This document shows positions 12,656 through 22,324 of a stretch of DNA of 64,000 bases, in pieces (position 1 is the first letter of the stretch; each line of letters starts with the position of its first letter). The notes under the pieces are model-generated. The model worked only from the letters and a program-made list of their open reading frames with translations. It was not told the origin of the DNA and did not search any database. Source of the stretch: Locusta migratoria (taxonomy: Eukaryota; Arthropoda; Insecta; Orthoptera; Acrididae); the NCBI GenBank assembly GCA_026315105.1, contig CM048744.1, positions 972,198,221 to 972,262,220 of the forward strand. The letters are read 5' to 3'. The translations under genes and the position numbers were made by a program.

Positions 12656-12681
12656 GTTGGAAAATTGTTTGCCGTTTTATA
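12656..12681 (+). repeat. 26-bp inverted repeat, left arm
   Basis: Perfect reverse complement of 14003-14028 (core ATTGTTTGCCGTTTTATA). It lies just outside the left end of repeat X copy 1. The paired arms are about 1.3 kb apart. Confidence 0.7.
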
Positions 12682-12685
12682 GAGA

Positions 12686-13266
12686 ACTAGCTTAAACCCG
12701 CGGCTCCGCTCGCGTGTTGGTTGATTATAATAGATAAGCTATCTTTCAGTAGTATGCTATGAGACTGAATAGTAAATGGTGTAGATCAACTCACGTAAAA
12801 ATGCACTCGTTTCGAATAATCCAACCACGAAATTCAACACTGATTGTAATAATATCACAGATCGATCACTTGATATAATGCGCGAAACGTCAAATCGATC
12901 TTCTTGAAGAGGAGTATTAAAAGAAATTCCTCTTCACTGCTTTATTTACTTTTATATTTCCTTATTCGTATGCTTATCCTTATAGCGGAAGAGCTGAAGA
13001 CATTGTAGTACGCATAGACCAAAGATATGATGTGTGGCATCACTTTACCCTGTATGTAACCTCCTAGTTATAGAATCGCCAACGTCATCGTGGCCTTCAG
13101 TACGAATTTTTTTAAATAATTTGACGGCTTTCAACCACCATATCTTCCACCCCCCCCTATAGCTATCGGCATGGAACTGCTATGGTGTACAACGGGAGAC
13201 TTCGGACAACAATTACACACAGACCATTCGTTTGCGTTCTTTATTTTTCGCTGCAGAGCGAAATAT

Positions 13267-13320
<54 letters not shown>

Positions 13321-13640
13321 AGAAATTTATATACAGCGATAACTTTCTATCCCAATATACTGCACTCTTTTATCATTATCAACCCTCAAGCAACAATGCA
13401 ACCAATAAAACCATTTTCAAAGAGTAAATATAACTTTCAGAGAGTATTTATTGTTCCTCATTTCGCGTTATATTCTTCAAATTACTAAGTATCTATCAGA
13501 TCGCTATAAAACTGTGCCTAAAACCCTACCTCAAGTATGAAATAGTAACTGTACAAATATTTAAGTCTATGCGTCCTGTCGTTCGGACGTGATAAGCGTG
13601 CACCGAACAGACGTTCACATTTATAGATAGTTTGCTAGCT
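12686..13640 (+). repeat. Interspersed repeat family X, copy 1
   Basis: Begins CTAGCTTAAACCCGCGG and ends near a TTTATAGATAG motif. It aligns with 41757-42370 (plus) and, reversed, with 14330-15120. Shared internal landmarks are GCAACAATGCAACCAATAAA, CTATCAGATCGCTATAAAA and CGTTCGGACGTGATAAGCG. No credible coding frame. An (AC)n run grows at a fixed internal position. The class is unresolved; a SINE-like or other non-autonomous element is likely. Confidence 0.65.
13268..13318. repeat. (CA)n microsatellite inside repeat X copy 1
   Basis: About 51 bp of CA/TG. The matching position in copy 2 holds a 50-bp run, and in copy 3 only about 9 bp. Confidence 0.95.
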
Positions 13641-14002
13641 ACTGAGTGGCCAAGGGTGTAGAAAAGATCTTGTCAACCATGGAGCAGTAACAGCATGAAA
13701 TATTCACTTCAAGGTAGACACGAAAAAGTATTCCTGTAATTATATAGGATTCAGCTAATATTATTTGAAAACCGAATCTTACAGGAAGACGGGAATAAAT
13801 TTTTGCGCTAAACATGAAGTAATTAACGCTGTTCCTGCTATGTGTTTGAAAGGTTCTTGTATGTAACCTTCTCCAACCAGTAAATCACTCCTCTTCCTGC
13901 ACCTGCAACATGACAACTGTTTCCGCACAAGTCTGTCAAACTGTTCCTCGCCATAGGCTACGCCGTTTGTCACTTCATCCTTTGATAGCAAACAGAATTA
14001 CA
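13641..14002. other. Unassigned DNA between the two X copies
   Basis: A 70-codon minus frame (13779-13991) contains a Cys/Arg-rich stretch (SCCRCRKRS) but no complete zinc-binding pattern. I do not call it a gene. Confidence 0.35.
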
Positions 14003-14028
14003 TATAAAACGGCAAACAATTTTCCAAC
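14003..14028 (-). repeat. 26-bp inverted repeat, right arm
   Basis: Exact reverse complement of 12656-12681. Together the arms bracket repeat X copy 1 plus about 360 bp. Confidence 0.7.
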
Positions 14029-14107
14029 GCGCTCAATTAGGAACTAAACTACTTGTACTCTCACAAAGTAACATTTCCCAGTAGTGCACTAAACGAAACA
14101 GTATATA

Positions 14108-14525
14108 GCCTTGATACAGTCCAATCTATATCTATAAAAGTAAATGTCTATTCGGTGTACGTTTATCATATCTGAACCACAAGACATAAAGAGCTAAAAA
14201 TTTGTACAGTTACTAATGTCTACCCGGGAAAGGCTTTTGGCACGGTATTATGGTGATGGGATAGCGACAAGATGCAGTGTCTAAAATATTTGTACAGTTA
14301 CTAATTTATATCTGAGGAATGTTTGCGCACGGTTTTATAGCGATCTGATAGATACTTGGTAATTTGAAGCATATAACGCGAAATGCAGAACAATAATTAC
14401 TCTTCAAAAATTATATTTACTCTTTGAAAATGGTTTTATTGGTTGCATTGTTGCTTGAGGGTTGATAATGATAAAAGGGTGGTAGTATATTGGGATGGAA
14501 AGTTATCGGTGTATATAAAATCCTA

Positions 14526-14581
<56 letters not shown>

Positions 14582-15185
14582 AATATTTCGCTCTGCAGCG
14601 AAAACTACAGAACGCAAACGAATGGTCTGCGTGTAATTGTTGTCGGAAGTCTCCCGTTGTACGCCATAGCATTTCCACGCCGACAGCTATAAGGGGGTGG
14701 AAGATATGGTGGTTAAAAGTCGTTAAATTATTAAAAAAATTCGGATTGAAGGCCATCGATGACGTTTGCGACTCTATAGCAAGGAGGTTACATACAGCGA
14801 AACGTGATGCCACAGACCATGTGTTTGGTGTATGCGTGCTACAATGTCTTCAGCTCTTTATCTGTAAGAATAAGCATACAAATGAGAAAATATAAGAATA
14901 AATAAATAAAGCAGTAAAAAAGAAATTTCTTTCAATACATCTCTTTAAAAAAATCGATTTGACTTTTCGCGCATTACATAGTGATAGATCTGTGATATTA
15001 TTACAATTATTATTGTTGAATTTCCTGATTTGATTCTTCGTAACGAGTGCCTTTTTACGTGTGATTTCTTATTTCTTATATATTCTCTGATAAACGTAAA
15101 ATGTTAAAAAAATGGACAGAGTGGATAGGAAAAGTACTAACTCAAGGTTCGAATAAATAAATACCCGGGCAACACCGAGTCTTAA
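14108..15185 (-). repeat. Interspersed repeat family X, copy 2 (minus)
   Basis: Reverse-strand relative of copy 1, with the same GCAACAATGCAACC, GCTGCAGCGAAA and AACGGGAGACTTC landmarks. The 3' portion (14108-14335) carries two partial, tandem versions of the terminal block (two GTACAGTTACTAAT segments). The 5' end (about 15150-15182) is of the CCCGGGTATTTATT type also seen at 58843. Confidence 0.6.
14529..14578. repeat. (GT)n microsatellite inside repeat X copy 2
   Basis: About 50 bp of GT at the position homologous to the CA run of copy 1. Confidence 0.95.
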
Positions 15186-16057
15186 AACTGGTACTTAATG
15201 TACGCTTAACATCTAAAAATACTTTTGGTTTCTGATGCACATGTAACTTTGAAAGTTTGTTAATCTTATACGTTTTCACAGTTTCCTCAGTTTTGCAATC
15301 TTCTTTGAATCCATTCTTAGCTTTTTCGTTCTATTTATTTATTGAAGTTCGGAAACAAGTACGCGCCAAAAGCAATGAGCTCATGGTTACTTCCGGCTGT
15401 GGCGAGTCACGTGACACCTTCTAGTACCCTGCTCAGTCCGACGTTCCTGCCACCCGTTGCTGTGGATCCCCTGCTGCTCTCGGCGCTGTCTGTTTCGCGC
15501 CGTGGCCGCCGCAGCCGGTCCGGCGCTGATGTCGGCGATAGAGTTCTCTCTGCCTTTATGGCCATCGGAAAAACATTAAGGCCGCGTGTGGCTGAGTGGC
15601 TGGGCACAGTGTTTCCACTGGAGCTGTAACGACAGCGCGTTCACGTTACGTTCACGTTTACGTAACGTAACGTGACGCGGCGCCCCTCGGTGTGACGTGG
15701 CGGCGCCCTATGCCGCCCACTGGTAGCGTGCTTGCGCGCTGTTAGCCAGTACCGTGGCTGCCCGCCGTTAATTCCAGTGCTATTTGCGTACGAGCCGCTG
15801 CGCCCAGCAGCACTGTTTGCCATTCTGTCCGGCATTTGCCCTTTACAAACGAGACTGACCGTATAGTTCCACGATTTATGTCGTTCAGAGTGACCAAGGG
15901 GGTGTGCACAAAATGTAACTAAAATTAAATCTGTTTTTACTCTTCCACTCTTTGCAGAAGGGTTTTCACCAGTGGCGGCACATGTTGTGTGTTCACTGGT
16001 TCATTGAACCCCCGGAAAAAACTAGTCGTTAACAAAAATCGCACTGACATGTTTTAC
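15186..16057. other. Unassigned DNA with a CpG-rich core
   Basis: 15400-15830 is GC- and CpG-rich compared with its surroundings. It contains a perfect 10-bp inverted repeat, CACGTTACGT (15642-15651) and ACGTAACGTG (15665-15674). Overlapping frames on both strands (for example 15342-15629) show no domain. Confidence 0.4.
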
Positions 16058-16754
16058 GGCCCACTTCAAATTCGTAGTTTCATAATTTTTGCAAACATTT
16101 CGGACAAAAATAATAATGTAAATAATAAATAGTGATTACGACTCTACTATTGTGATATCTATGCACCCAATACGTAACCCTTTCAGGAAAAGAGGAGAAA
16201 AAATATTTGGGAGTGGCGGGTCTCTAACCACAAACCATATGCATCACAATCCAACACGCTGCCCACTACACTACAGCGAACACTCAGGAAATTCGTGCTT
16301 TATTTTCTTACTATTGATGGCAGTTGATAACGGATGCTAATATGGCATTTTTAGACACTAGATTATCATTTATCGTACGAATAACTAAGTGTTTTTGTTA
16401 ATTTTTCAGTGCGCCGTTGCTTTGAAATAACAACGTGTGAGTTATAATAAGAAAATCGTCAAATACGCAACGCAAGATGGCGTATGCCAGAGTTCTGGGC
16501 GTGGAATGTCACGTTACATCTACGAAGGGCTGGTTTTCGTAAAATCAATGGACGGTGTGAAATTGCCGTTATTTTTGCAAATATCTTTGAAACGATACGA
16601 GATATGAAGAAAAACATAAAACATCAAAGTTGTAGAGAATCTTCCCCTTGGTTATTCAGTATCCGTGTCAGATGGTTAAGTAATTTTCATTTAGTGCTGT
16701 GAAACGATCGCAAATGCCCACTTTTACTATTACTACCGTAACCTAAAGTGGGCC
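16058..16754. mobile_element. Non-autonomous TIR element with internal tRNA-like sequence, copy 2
   Basis: The left end GGCCCACTTCAAATTCGTAG and the right end (about 16732-16754, closing AAAGTGGGCC) form imperfect terminal inverted repeats of about 23 bp. It aligns with 5030-5718 throughout. No transposase frame. The minus-strand tRNA-like block is at 16210-16279. Confidence 0.65.
16210..16279 (-). repeat. tRNA-like sequence inside the TIR element, copy 2
   Basis: Minus strand: TGTAGTGTAGTGGGCAGCG (A-box-like) and a decayed B-box region (GGTTAGAGACC). More degenerate than copy 1. Confidence 0.45.
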
Positions 16755-17171
16755 AATAAGTAAATAAAGTGGTCTAAAACTATCACTCTTTGTTCCATTC
16801 CTCTAACATACCATTTTATACTCACTTGAAAAGTATTTTTATCGCAAGAGTACCGTTTTACGTCGCGGAGACAGCACGTATGAGTATTTTTTTTAACTTT
16901 TATTTACTCTATTCCTTGTACATTCTACTGTATACTGTGAACATCAATTAGAACATCTTGGGATACATATGCACAAGTAATATACTTTACACAGGTACTC
17001 ATAATGATATACTCACACATAAACAATCAAAAAAAACAGAAAACGTTGATTTACTCCTATTTTACAGTTAAAAATTTATATAATTTAACCTTGGCATTTA
17101 GGCTTCTCAAACACTTTCATTTTTTTTTCTTGTAGGCATCGATAAAAACTTATATTCAATTAGTCCATGTG

Positions 17172-17246
<75 letters not shown>

Positions 17247-17580
17247 CCTATCCCCATTCGTTCAAATACGACAATAAGCATCTTTCTATGTTTGGATTTT
17301 TGGTCCGTATACTTGTTAAGTTTTTTATATTCGTCCTGCATGTACAGTTTGAAGTCAATGCTGGTGTCCAGTCCAAGATTAAGGACGTTGCTCACGTACT
17401 TTCCCAATAACCAGTATACTGCGTTATTTTTTTTTTCTCTGGAAAAATCTTGCATTTGGTCTACATAGTATGGATGGAGATACGTATTCAGGTGAAGTTC
17501 TTGTGAAGAGTGCTATTAGCGCTCTCACCCATTTCCAGTTATTTAAGTTTCCCCCACAGGTAAATCTGTGTAGTCCTAGT
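16755..17580. other. Unassigned AT-rich DNA
   Basis: Contains the (AT)n run at 17173-17243. The minus frame at 17243-17455 (70 codons) has no recognised motif. Confidence 0.45.
17173..17243. repeat. (AT)n microsatellite
   Basis: About 70 bp of alternating AT. Confidence 0.95.
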
Positions 17581-17660
17581 GCGGCCGCTTAACAAAAGCC
17601 GCAGCGTTGCAATGCGCTTGCGCGGCTGAGGTTCAAATCCTCTTCTGAACCCCTTGGATG
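17581..17660 (+). repeat. tRNA-like remnant
   Basis: Contains GCGGCTGAGGTTCAAATCCTC, a B-box (GGTTCAAATCC) in a T-arm-like hairpin, after GCGGCCGCTTAAC, a possible D-arm. No convincing acceptor stem; probably SINE-derived. Confidence 0.4.
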
Positions 17661-17934
17661 CACCATAAGGGCGCTCCCGTGGCAGGGAGGGGCGAGGGGA
17701 AACGCCGCTTTTAACATTGGCGTTGGAGCTGGCACAGACGTCAGCTCGTGGCTCCTCGAGCTCTGGCGGTTACGCACGAATGGTCCCGACGGAAAGACAA
17801 TGAAGCTACTACGCTCCTCGCCTTGCGCATGCTAAAGTCCTCCATGAAGGAAACATCCGCCCTTCATGTTTTTTATGCATGAATATTTATTAAAACAAGC
17901 CAATTTTGCTAAAATATTAATTAGCAATAATAAT

Positions 17935-18090
17935 AATAATAATAATTTCGTGTGGCTCATTGACCTGGTGCAAATCTTTAAATTGGATGCCACTTCGGCG
18001 ACTTGCGTGTCCCTAGCCTACCCCAGTTATCCAAACGGGGAAAGGGGACCTACAGCTTAACGTGGAATCCGAACCACGTGTCGTTTCTGG
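17935..18090 (+). repeat. Short interspersed repeat fragment
   Basis: Contains CCTACCCCAGTTATCCAAAC and GGAATCCGAACCACGTGTCG. A diverged relative lies at 47030-47100 (CCCACTTATCCAAGCAG, then GACTGCGAACCAACTGTC). It starts after a short (AAT)n run. Confidence 0.4.
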
Positions 18091-18157
18091 CGACTCCTCA
18101 AATCGTTGAGAGGTGAAGGATGGATTAAAGTGCAGACTAAAAAAAATCAGAAGTCCG

Positions 18158-18226
18158 ACAGGTTTTCGAACGCGCGACCCTTCGGTTTTCAGTCGAGCAC
18201 TTTACCCCAAGACCACCGGGCCCGAC
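18158..18226 (-). repeat. tRNA-like remnant, minus strand
   Basis: On the minus strand: GCCCGGTGGTCTTGGGGTAA (A-box-like), an anticodon-arm-like CTCGACTGAAAACCGAAGGG, then GCGCGTTCGAAAACC (B-box with one insertion). SINE-like; not a functional tRNA. Confidence 0.45.
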
Positions 18227-18229
18227 AAT

Positions 18230-18670
18230 TAGCAATTAAAGACGCATTAACTGTAAAAGCTTTCAGAAAATCCTATATTATTAATAAAAATAGAGCACAC
18301 TCTATCTAGCAACAGTAGTCGTGTTGTTAGTGGCATCGTGCTGAAGTGTCAGTGGTAATGGGTTCGAGTCTGATTGGAAGCATTTTTTTAAAAATCTAAC
18401 CTTCTTATTAACAGATACAACAATGACACTTGGATTGTTACTTGCCAAATATCTTTCGAAGTTTTTACGAATGTGTCGCGATTTTGAGGGTAAATGACGT
18501 ATTCCCCTTTGCAGCAAATATTTGACAGTTTGAAGTTGTGATCTGGCACTGAAAGAAGTGAACCGCCAGTTATCTGAAACACCAGGCGCCACTGGCGTAC
18601 ACAATATTGACGGGAATAGAATTGTCCAAAGGTGAAGGTGGGAGGGGTAAAATATAGGGAACGAAAAGTA
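18230..18670. other. Unassigned DNA
   Basis: The 129-codon minus frame (18302-18691) runs into the following SINE and has no motif. Confidence 0.4.
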
Positions 18671-18674
18671 ACAA

Positions 18675-18870
18675 GCCGCGGCCGAGCGCATTGAGGCGCT
18701 GTGCTCAGACGCCTGAGGCCGTTACCCGTCTGGGGTTCGAATCTCCCCCCCCCCCCCCCCCACGGGCATGACTGCTCGTGCTGTCTTTAGTATATTCTAG
18801 TTCATTAGTAGTTTGTAAGTTCAGGGACTGATGACCCCACAGTTCAGTCCCATAAGCTTTACAAACATAT
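18675..18870 (+). mobile_element. tRNA-derived SINE (family 1), plus strand
   Basis: Head CGCGGCCGAGCGCATTGAGG, B-box GGGGTTCGAATCTCC (18731), an expanded poly-C run (18744-18762), then the family body GTAGTTTGTAAGTTCAGGGAC and tail CAGTCCCATAAGC. Confidence 0.75.
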
Positions 18871-18886
18871 GAACATTTTGAAAAGT

Positions 18887-18950
18887 AACAAAAACCAGAC
18901 AGCAGTTGTAGAAGGGCATGAAAGGGACGTAGTGGTCTGGGAAGTATGAT
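18887..18950 (+). pseudogene. Tiny RTE reverse-transcriptase fragment
   Basis: About 60 bp matching the RTE region encoding NQTAVV..EGHERDVVVW (compare 9043-9100), with a deletion of about 6-9 bp. It is isolated: neither flank continues the RTE. It lies directly behind a SINE 3' end. Confidence 0.6.
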
Positions 18951-20093
18951 AAAGTGAGGCGTAGCGCTTTACACTTCTAATATAACAAGCCAGCAGGCTG
19001 GTATGACAGATTGCTTGTATATTTGCTACGTTGCAGCTAGTTGCTTCAGCGCCCAACAGATGACATTAACGTATGGACATTCTAGATCTAATGAATCAAA
19101 AGTTAAAAAAAAAACATCATTATAGGAAATTTTATGTATCTGTGTGTGTGGGGGAGGGGGGCGATAGCTCTGGAAACGACGAGTGATATTTATTCGCTGT
19201 TGGAGTGCCTTGTGTCTTGTGATAAAGCTGTGAGTATTCTGCCTTATCTTTTTTTTTTCTAAGCACATAACTGTTTGTTCCCCATGGCTTTCTTTTCTAT
19301 TGAGAAACAAAGAATTGAGTATGATGCTAGTATATGGGTAAAATTTGTCATTTCATGAACTTCCGAGATTCCTACTACTACTATACTGGTAGAATGTCAT
19401 GTACGGAATCATTCCATGACCATGGAGACTTGTTTCCTCGTTCTGTTCAAAAGAACTACGCTTGTATACTTGGCGGAGGTGCTAGTCGGGCTGTTCGCTA
19501 GGTGTATGAAGTGCCGCCATGGTTGCCGATGGAGCTCTCCGGTTTATGGGGCCCGTGAGAGCCTTGGCTATCCACCAGATATGTGGTCTCAGGAGACCAC
19601 TCAGCTGTTATCTGGAGTGACCTGTGTGTGTAACACCGCTCTGAAGTTTTTCTTTCTTTATTTTACAGGTAGGTGCTGTAGCTGCTGTCTCAGACTTACT
19701 CCTGCCTACCCCGACTGACATTACAACTGGTAAGGTTTAAGCTTTTACACCACCATTAAATTTCTAGTAGTACTTATGTCAAAACGGGGGAAAACGTGTA
19801 ATCAAAATGTTTCATGCGGTAACCGGTATTTTCTAACTTTAATCATCAGAAACACGTGAATGAAGCATCAATTAGTTAAAGAGATAATGGAAAAAATAAG
19901 GTACGTAGCTTTAAAGGATTGGCTTACTTATTTTATTGTAATTTCTAAGTGGAGCACAGGGCATCAATGAACTTCCGGCACTGGACTCTGTTCTGTGGCA
20001 GTGTCTTAATCTCAGTACAGGTCTTCCTTTCTGCTATTTACACTCCTCCATGTATACCGTTAGCATTAAAGGGTCAATTGAAATATATCTACG
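18951..20093. other. Unassigned DNA
   Basis: 19400-19740 is GC-richer and includes a 9-bp-arm palindrome, GTGGTCTCAGGAGACCAC (about 19580). Open frames at 19416-19718 and 19949-20200 have no recognised domain; the latter overlaps the repeat beginning at 20094. Confidence 0.4.
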
Positions 20094-20270
20094 CTGTTCC
20101 TGTGTCAGTTGCTGCAGATTTGATCTTCCTGATATCTTTGGCTTTTGTCTTTCCCACATTCTTTGGACTACATGGAATCAGATCCCCTGAATATTGGTAA
20201 CTGTAGATGATTTGCCATTGGAGAAAGATGTTAACGTAGATACGGTAATACGCAGAAACTGCTGGTGTCT
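20094..20270 (+). repeat. Interspersed repeat segment, copy 1 (second copy 24499-24673)
   Basis: Nearly collinear with 24499-24673. Shared landmarks are CCTGTGTCAGTTGCTGCAGATT, CCACATTCTTTGGACT and GATTTGCCATYGGAGAAAGAT. It is cut off at its right end by the 3' end of a CR1-like LINE. Nature unknown. Confidence 0.6.
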
Positions 20271-21345
20271 ACATCTACATGGGATACTCTGCAAATCACA
20301 TTTAAGTGCCTGGCAGAGGGTTCATCGAACCACCTTCATACTATTTATCTCCCATTCCATTCTCGAATAGCACGCGGGAAGAAAGAACACCTGAATCTCT
20401 CTGTTCGAGCTCTGATTTCTCTTATTTTATTCTGATGATCATTTATACCTATGTAAGTGGCAGTCAACAATATATTTTCGCATTCGGAGGAGAATGTTGG
20501 CGATTGGAGTTTCGTAAGTAGCCCACGCCACAGCGATAAGCGCCGTTGATGTAATGATTCCCATCCCAGATCCTGTATCTTTTCCGTAACGCTGTCTCCC
20601 CTGTATCGTGACAATACGAAACGAGCTGCCCTTCTTTGGACTCTTTCGGTGTCCTCCGTCAAACCCACCTGATAAGGATCCCACACTGGGCAGCAATACT
20701 CCAAAAATGGACGGACAAGCGTAGTGCATGCAGTTTCTTTTGCAACGGAGTCATCTGCAAACAACCTAAGAGCTACTTAGTTTTTCCCCTAAATCGTTTA
20801 TGTAAAGAAGGAACAGCAGAGGACCAATAACACTACCCTGTGGAACGCCCGCTATCACCTCTTTTTTAGTCGGTCTTACCATCGATTACTACGAACTGTG
20901 TTCTCTGACAGGAAATCCCCTATCCAGTCGCAAATTTGGGGCGATATACCGTAACCACGCAATTTGATTAAAAGCCGTTTGTGAGGTACGGTGTCAGAAG
21001 CCTTCTGGAAATCAAGAAATAAGGAATCGATTTGCGAAACCTTGTCGATAGCACCCATCACTTCGCATGACCGATATTTTCTAAATCCATGTTCATCTTA
21101 AGCCAATAGATCGTTCTGTTAGAGATATTTCATAATATTTGAATACAGGATATGTTCCAAAAGCCTGCTGCAAATTACGGTCAATGAAGTAGGCCTGTTG
21201 TTTAGTGGGTTATTCGTACTGCCTTTCTTGAATATAGGTGTGACATGTGCAACTTTCCAATCTTTTGGTACAGATCCTTCTTTGAGTTGTATATGGCTGT
21301 TAAGGAGCTATCTATTCAGCATAATCAGATAGAACTCTAATGTTT
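20271..21345 (-). mobile_element. CR1/L2-like LINE copy 1 (minus, 5'-truncated, internally deleted)
   Basis: Minus-strand RT debris. From 21345 down: SVPKDWKVAHVTPIFKKGS, RPTSLTVICSRLLEHIL, DFQKASDTVPHKRLL (about 21030), GVPQGSVIGPLLFLLYINDL (about 20865), LFADDSV (20764). An internal deletion of roughly 0.3-0.4 kb then joins FADD to KETACTTLVRPFLEYCCPVWDPY, followed by VQRRAARFV. The 3' end is at about 20271 with a TGTAGATGTAGA tail. The FLEYCxPVWDPY/RRAAR region and a short tandem tail fit CR1/L2-type LINEs. Three sister copies lie in the window. Confidence 0.75.
20345..20764 (-). pseudogene. CR1-like RT C-terminal frame, deletion-joined
   Basis: A 139-codon open frame on the minus strand starts within FADD and passes directly into the thumb/C-terminal region (LEYCCPVWDPYQVGL, RRAARFVLSRYRGDSV, LGWESLHQRRLSL, IREIRARTERFRCSFFPRAIREWNG). 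Compared with 42850-43772 it lacks the segment from AVICHLVKS to FIGRTLKRC, so it cannot be a working RT although it is still open. Confidence 0.75.
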
Positions 21346-21585
21346 CTATTATAGTCGACATGATCGATTGGAGAGTGTCCGCAACTGCACCATGTTATTT
21401 TAAATGTGTTTATTTCCGTCAATAGTTGCAATACAATTGTTTAATAACATGTTTCGATTACTTGGATCATCTTCAGATCTTACAGTTGCGTCCGCAACTC
21501 GTCTGGCTGAGTACTAATTGGTCCAGGTAATCGAAACATGTTATTAAACAATTATATTGCGACTGTTGACGGAAATACACACAAT
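21346..21585. repeat. Foldback repeat (imperfect palindrome), relative of 40950-41240
   Basis: Begins ATTATAGTCGACATGATCGATTGG, as does 40951. Left arm TAATAACATGTTTCGATTAC is repeated inverted as GTAATCGAAACATGTTATTA. The right arm lacks most of the inner block (no CTGAAGA segment), so the hairpin is asymmetric. The left arm read on the minus strand holds CTGAAGA-T-GATC...ATC-GAAA, a hammerhead-like core with a weakened stem II. Confidence 0.65.
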
Positions 21586-22324
21586 TAAAATAATAAAAAA
21601 GAGAGATCTAATGGGTATACAATCCGGACCAGAAGACTTGTTCTTTAGTGATTGTAGTTGCTGCACTACTCACATGATAGCTGCTACGTTACTCATTACG
21701 GCCTCTGTTCGTAAATCGAAATCTGTGATAATGATTTAGTCTTCTTTACTGAATGAGTTTCTAAAAGCTATGTTTAGTAACTCTGCTGTAGTAGCGCTGT
21801 CATCGGCAGGATCGCCATTACTATGACGTAGGTTTGTTTTGCCCCTAGTGTATGTGGTGTCGCACAAATATGAACTGCGCGCCACGTACTTTCGCCGCGC
21901 ACCGCCATGCACGCACGGCGCGGCGTTCTTACGAAGTCAGCCACGAGCGCCCTCTGCTGCAACTCCGCTCGTGGTCACCACTGAACTGCATCGTTCACTT
22001 GGGAATCAGATAGGCACCAGTTAAAACTAGGGATCAGGACAGGCACTGAAACGGACTCGTCAGTAGGCAGGCCTCTACGTAGTTAACCTATGTCTCAGCA
22101 GTACACTTAGTTGGCAGTCATTAACCTTGTGAAAGTTAAGTATATCCTGTTTCTACGAAATATACAACTTGTTCTAATCTAGCCTAGTGTTTCTAGTTTC
22201 TGCTGTCCCACTGGCTGGTCACCTCCGTACCTGCACACGCGTGCATCCTATTTCCCTGTGTCGGTCTCTCTACTCGGCCACCGACACCCACGACAACCGG
22301 CGGAAACGAGACGCAAGAGTATAT
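21586..22324. other. Unassigned DNA, possibly LTR-like
   Basis: 21850-22320 is GC-richer and starts TGTGGTGTCG. A stretch near 22280-22295 ends CGACACCCACGACA, an imperfect inverted match. That hints at solo-LTR ends, but I see no target duplication and do not call it. Confidence 0.3.

Noticed and set aside
15342..15629. 95-codon frame in the CpG-rich block
   Set aside because: The opposite strand is also open, composition is biased, and there is no domain or conserved neighbour.
18744..18762. Poly-C run as a structural signal
   Set aside because: It replaces the short C-rich part of the SINE head after the B-box; simple homopolymer growth is enough.
21853..22295. Solo LTR with ends TGTGGTGTCG and CGACACCCACGACA
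   Set aside because: The ends are suggestive, but there is no target duplication and no second copy in the window.
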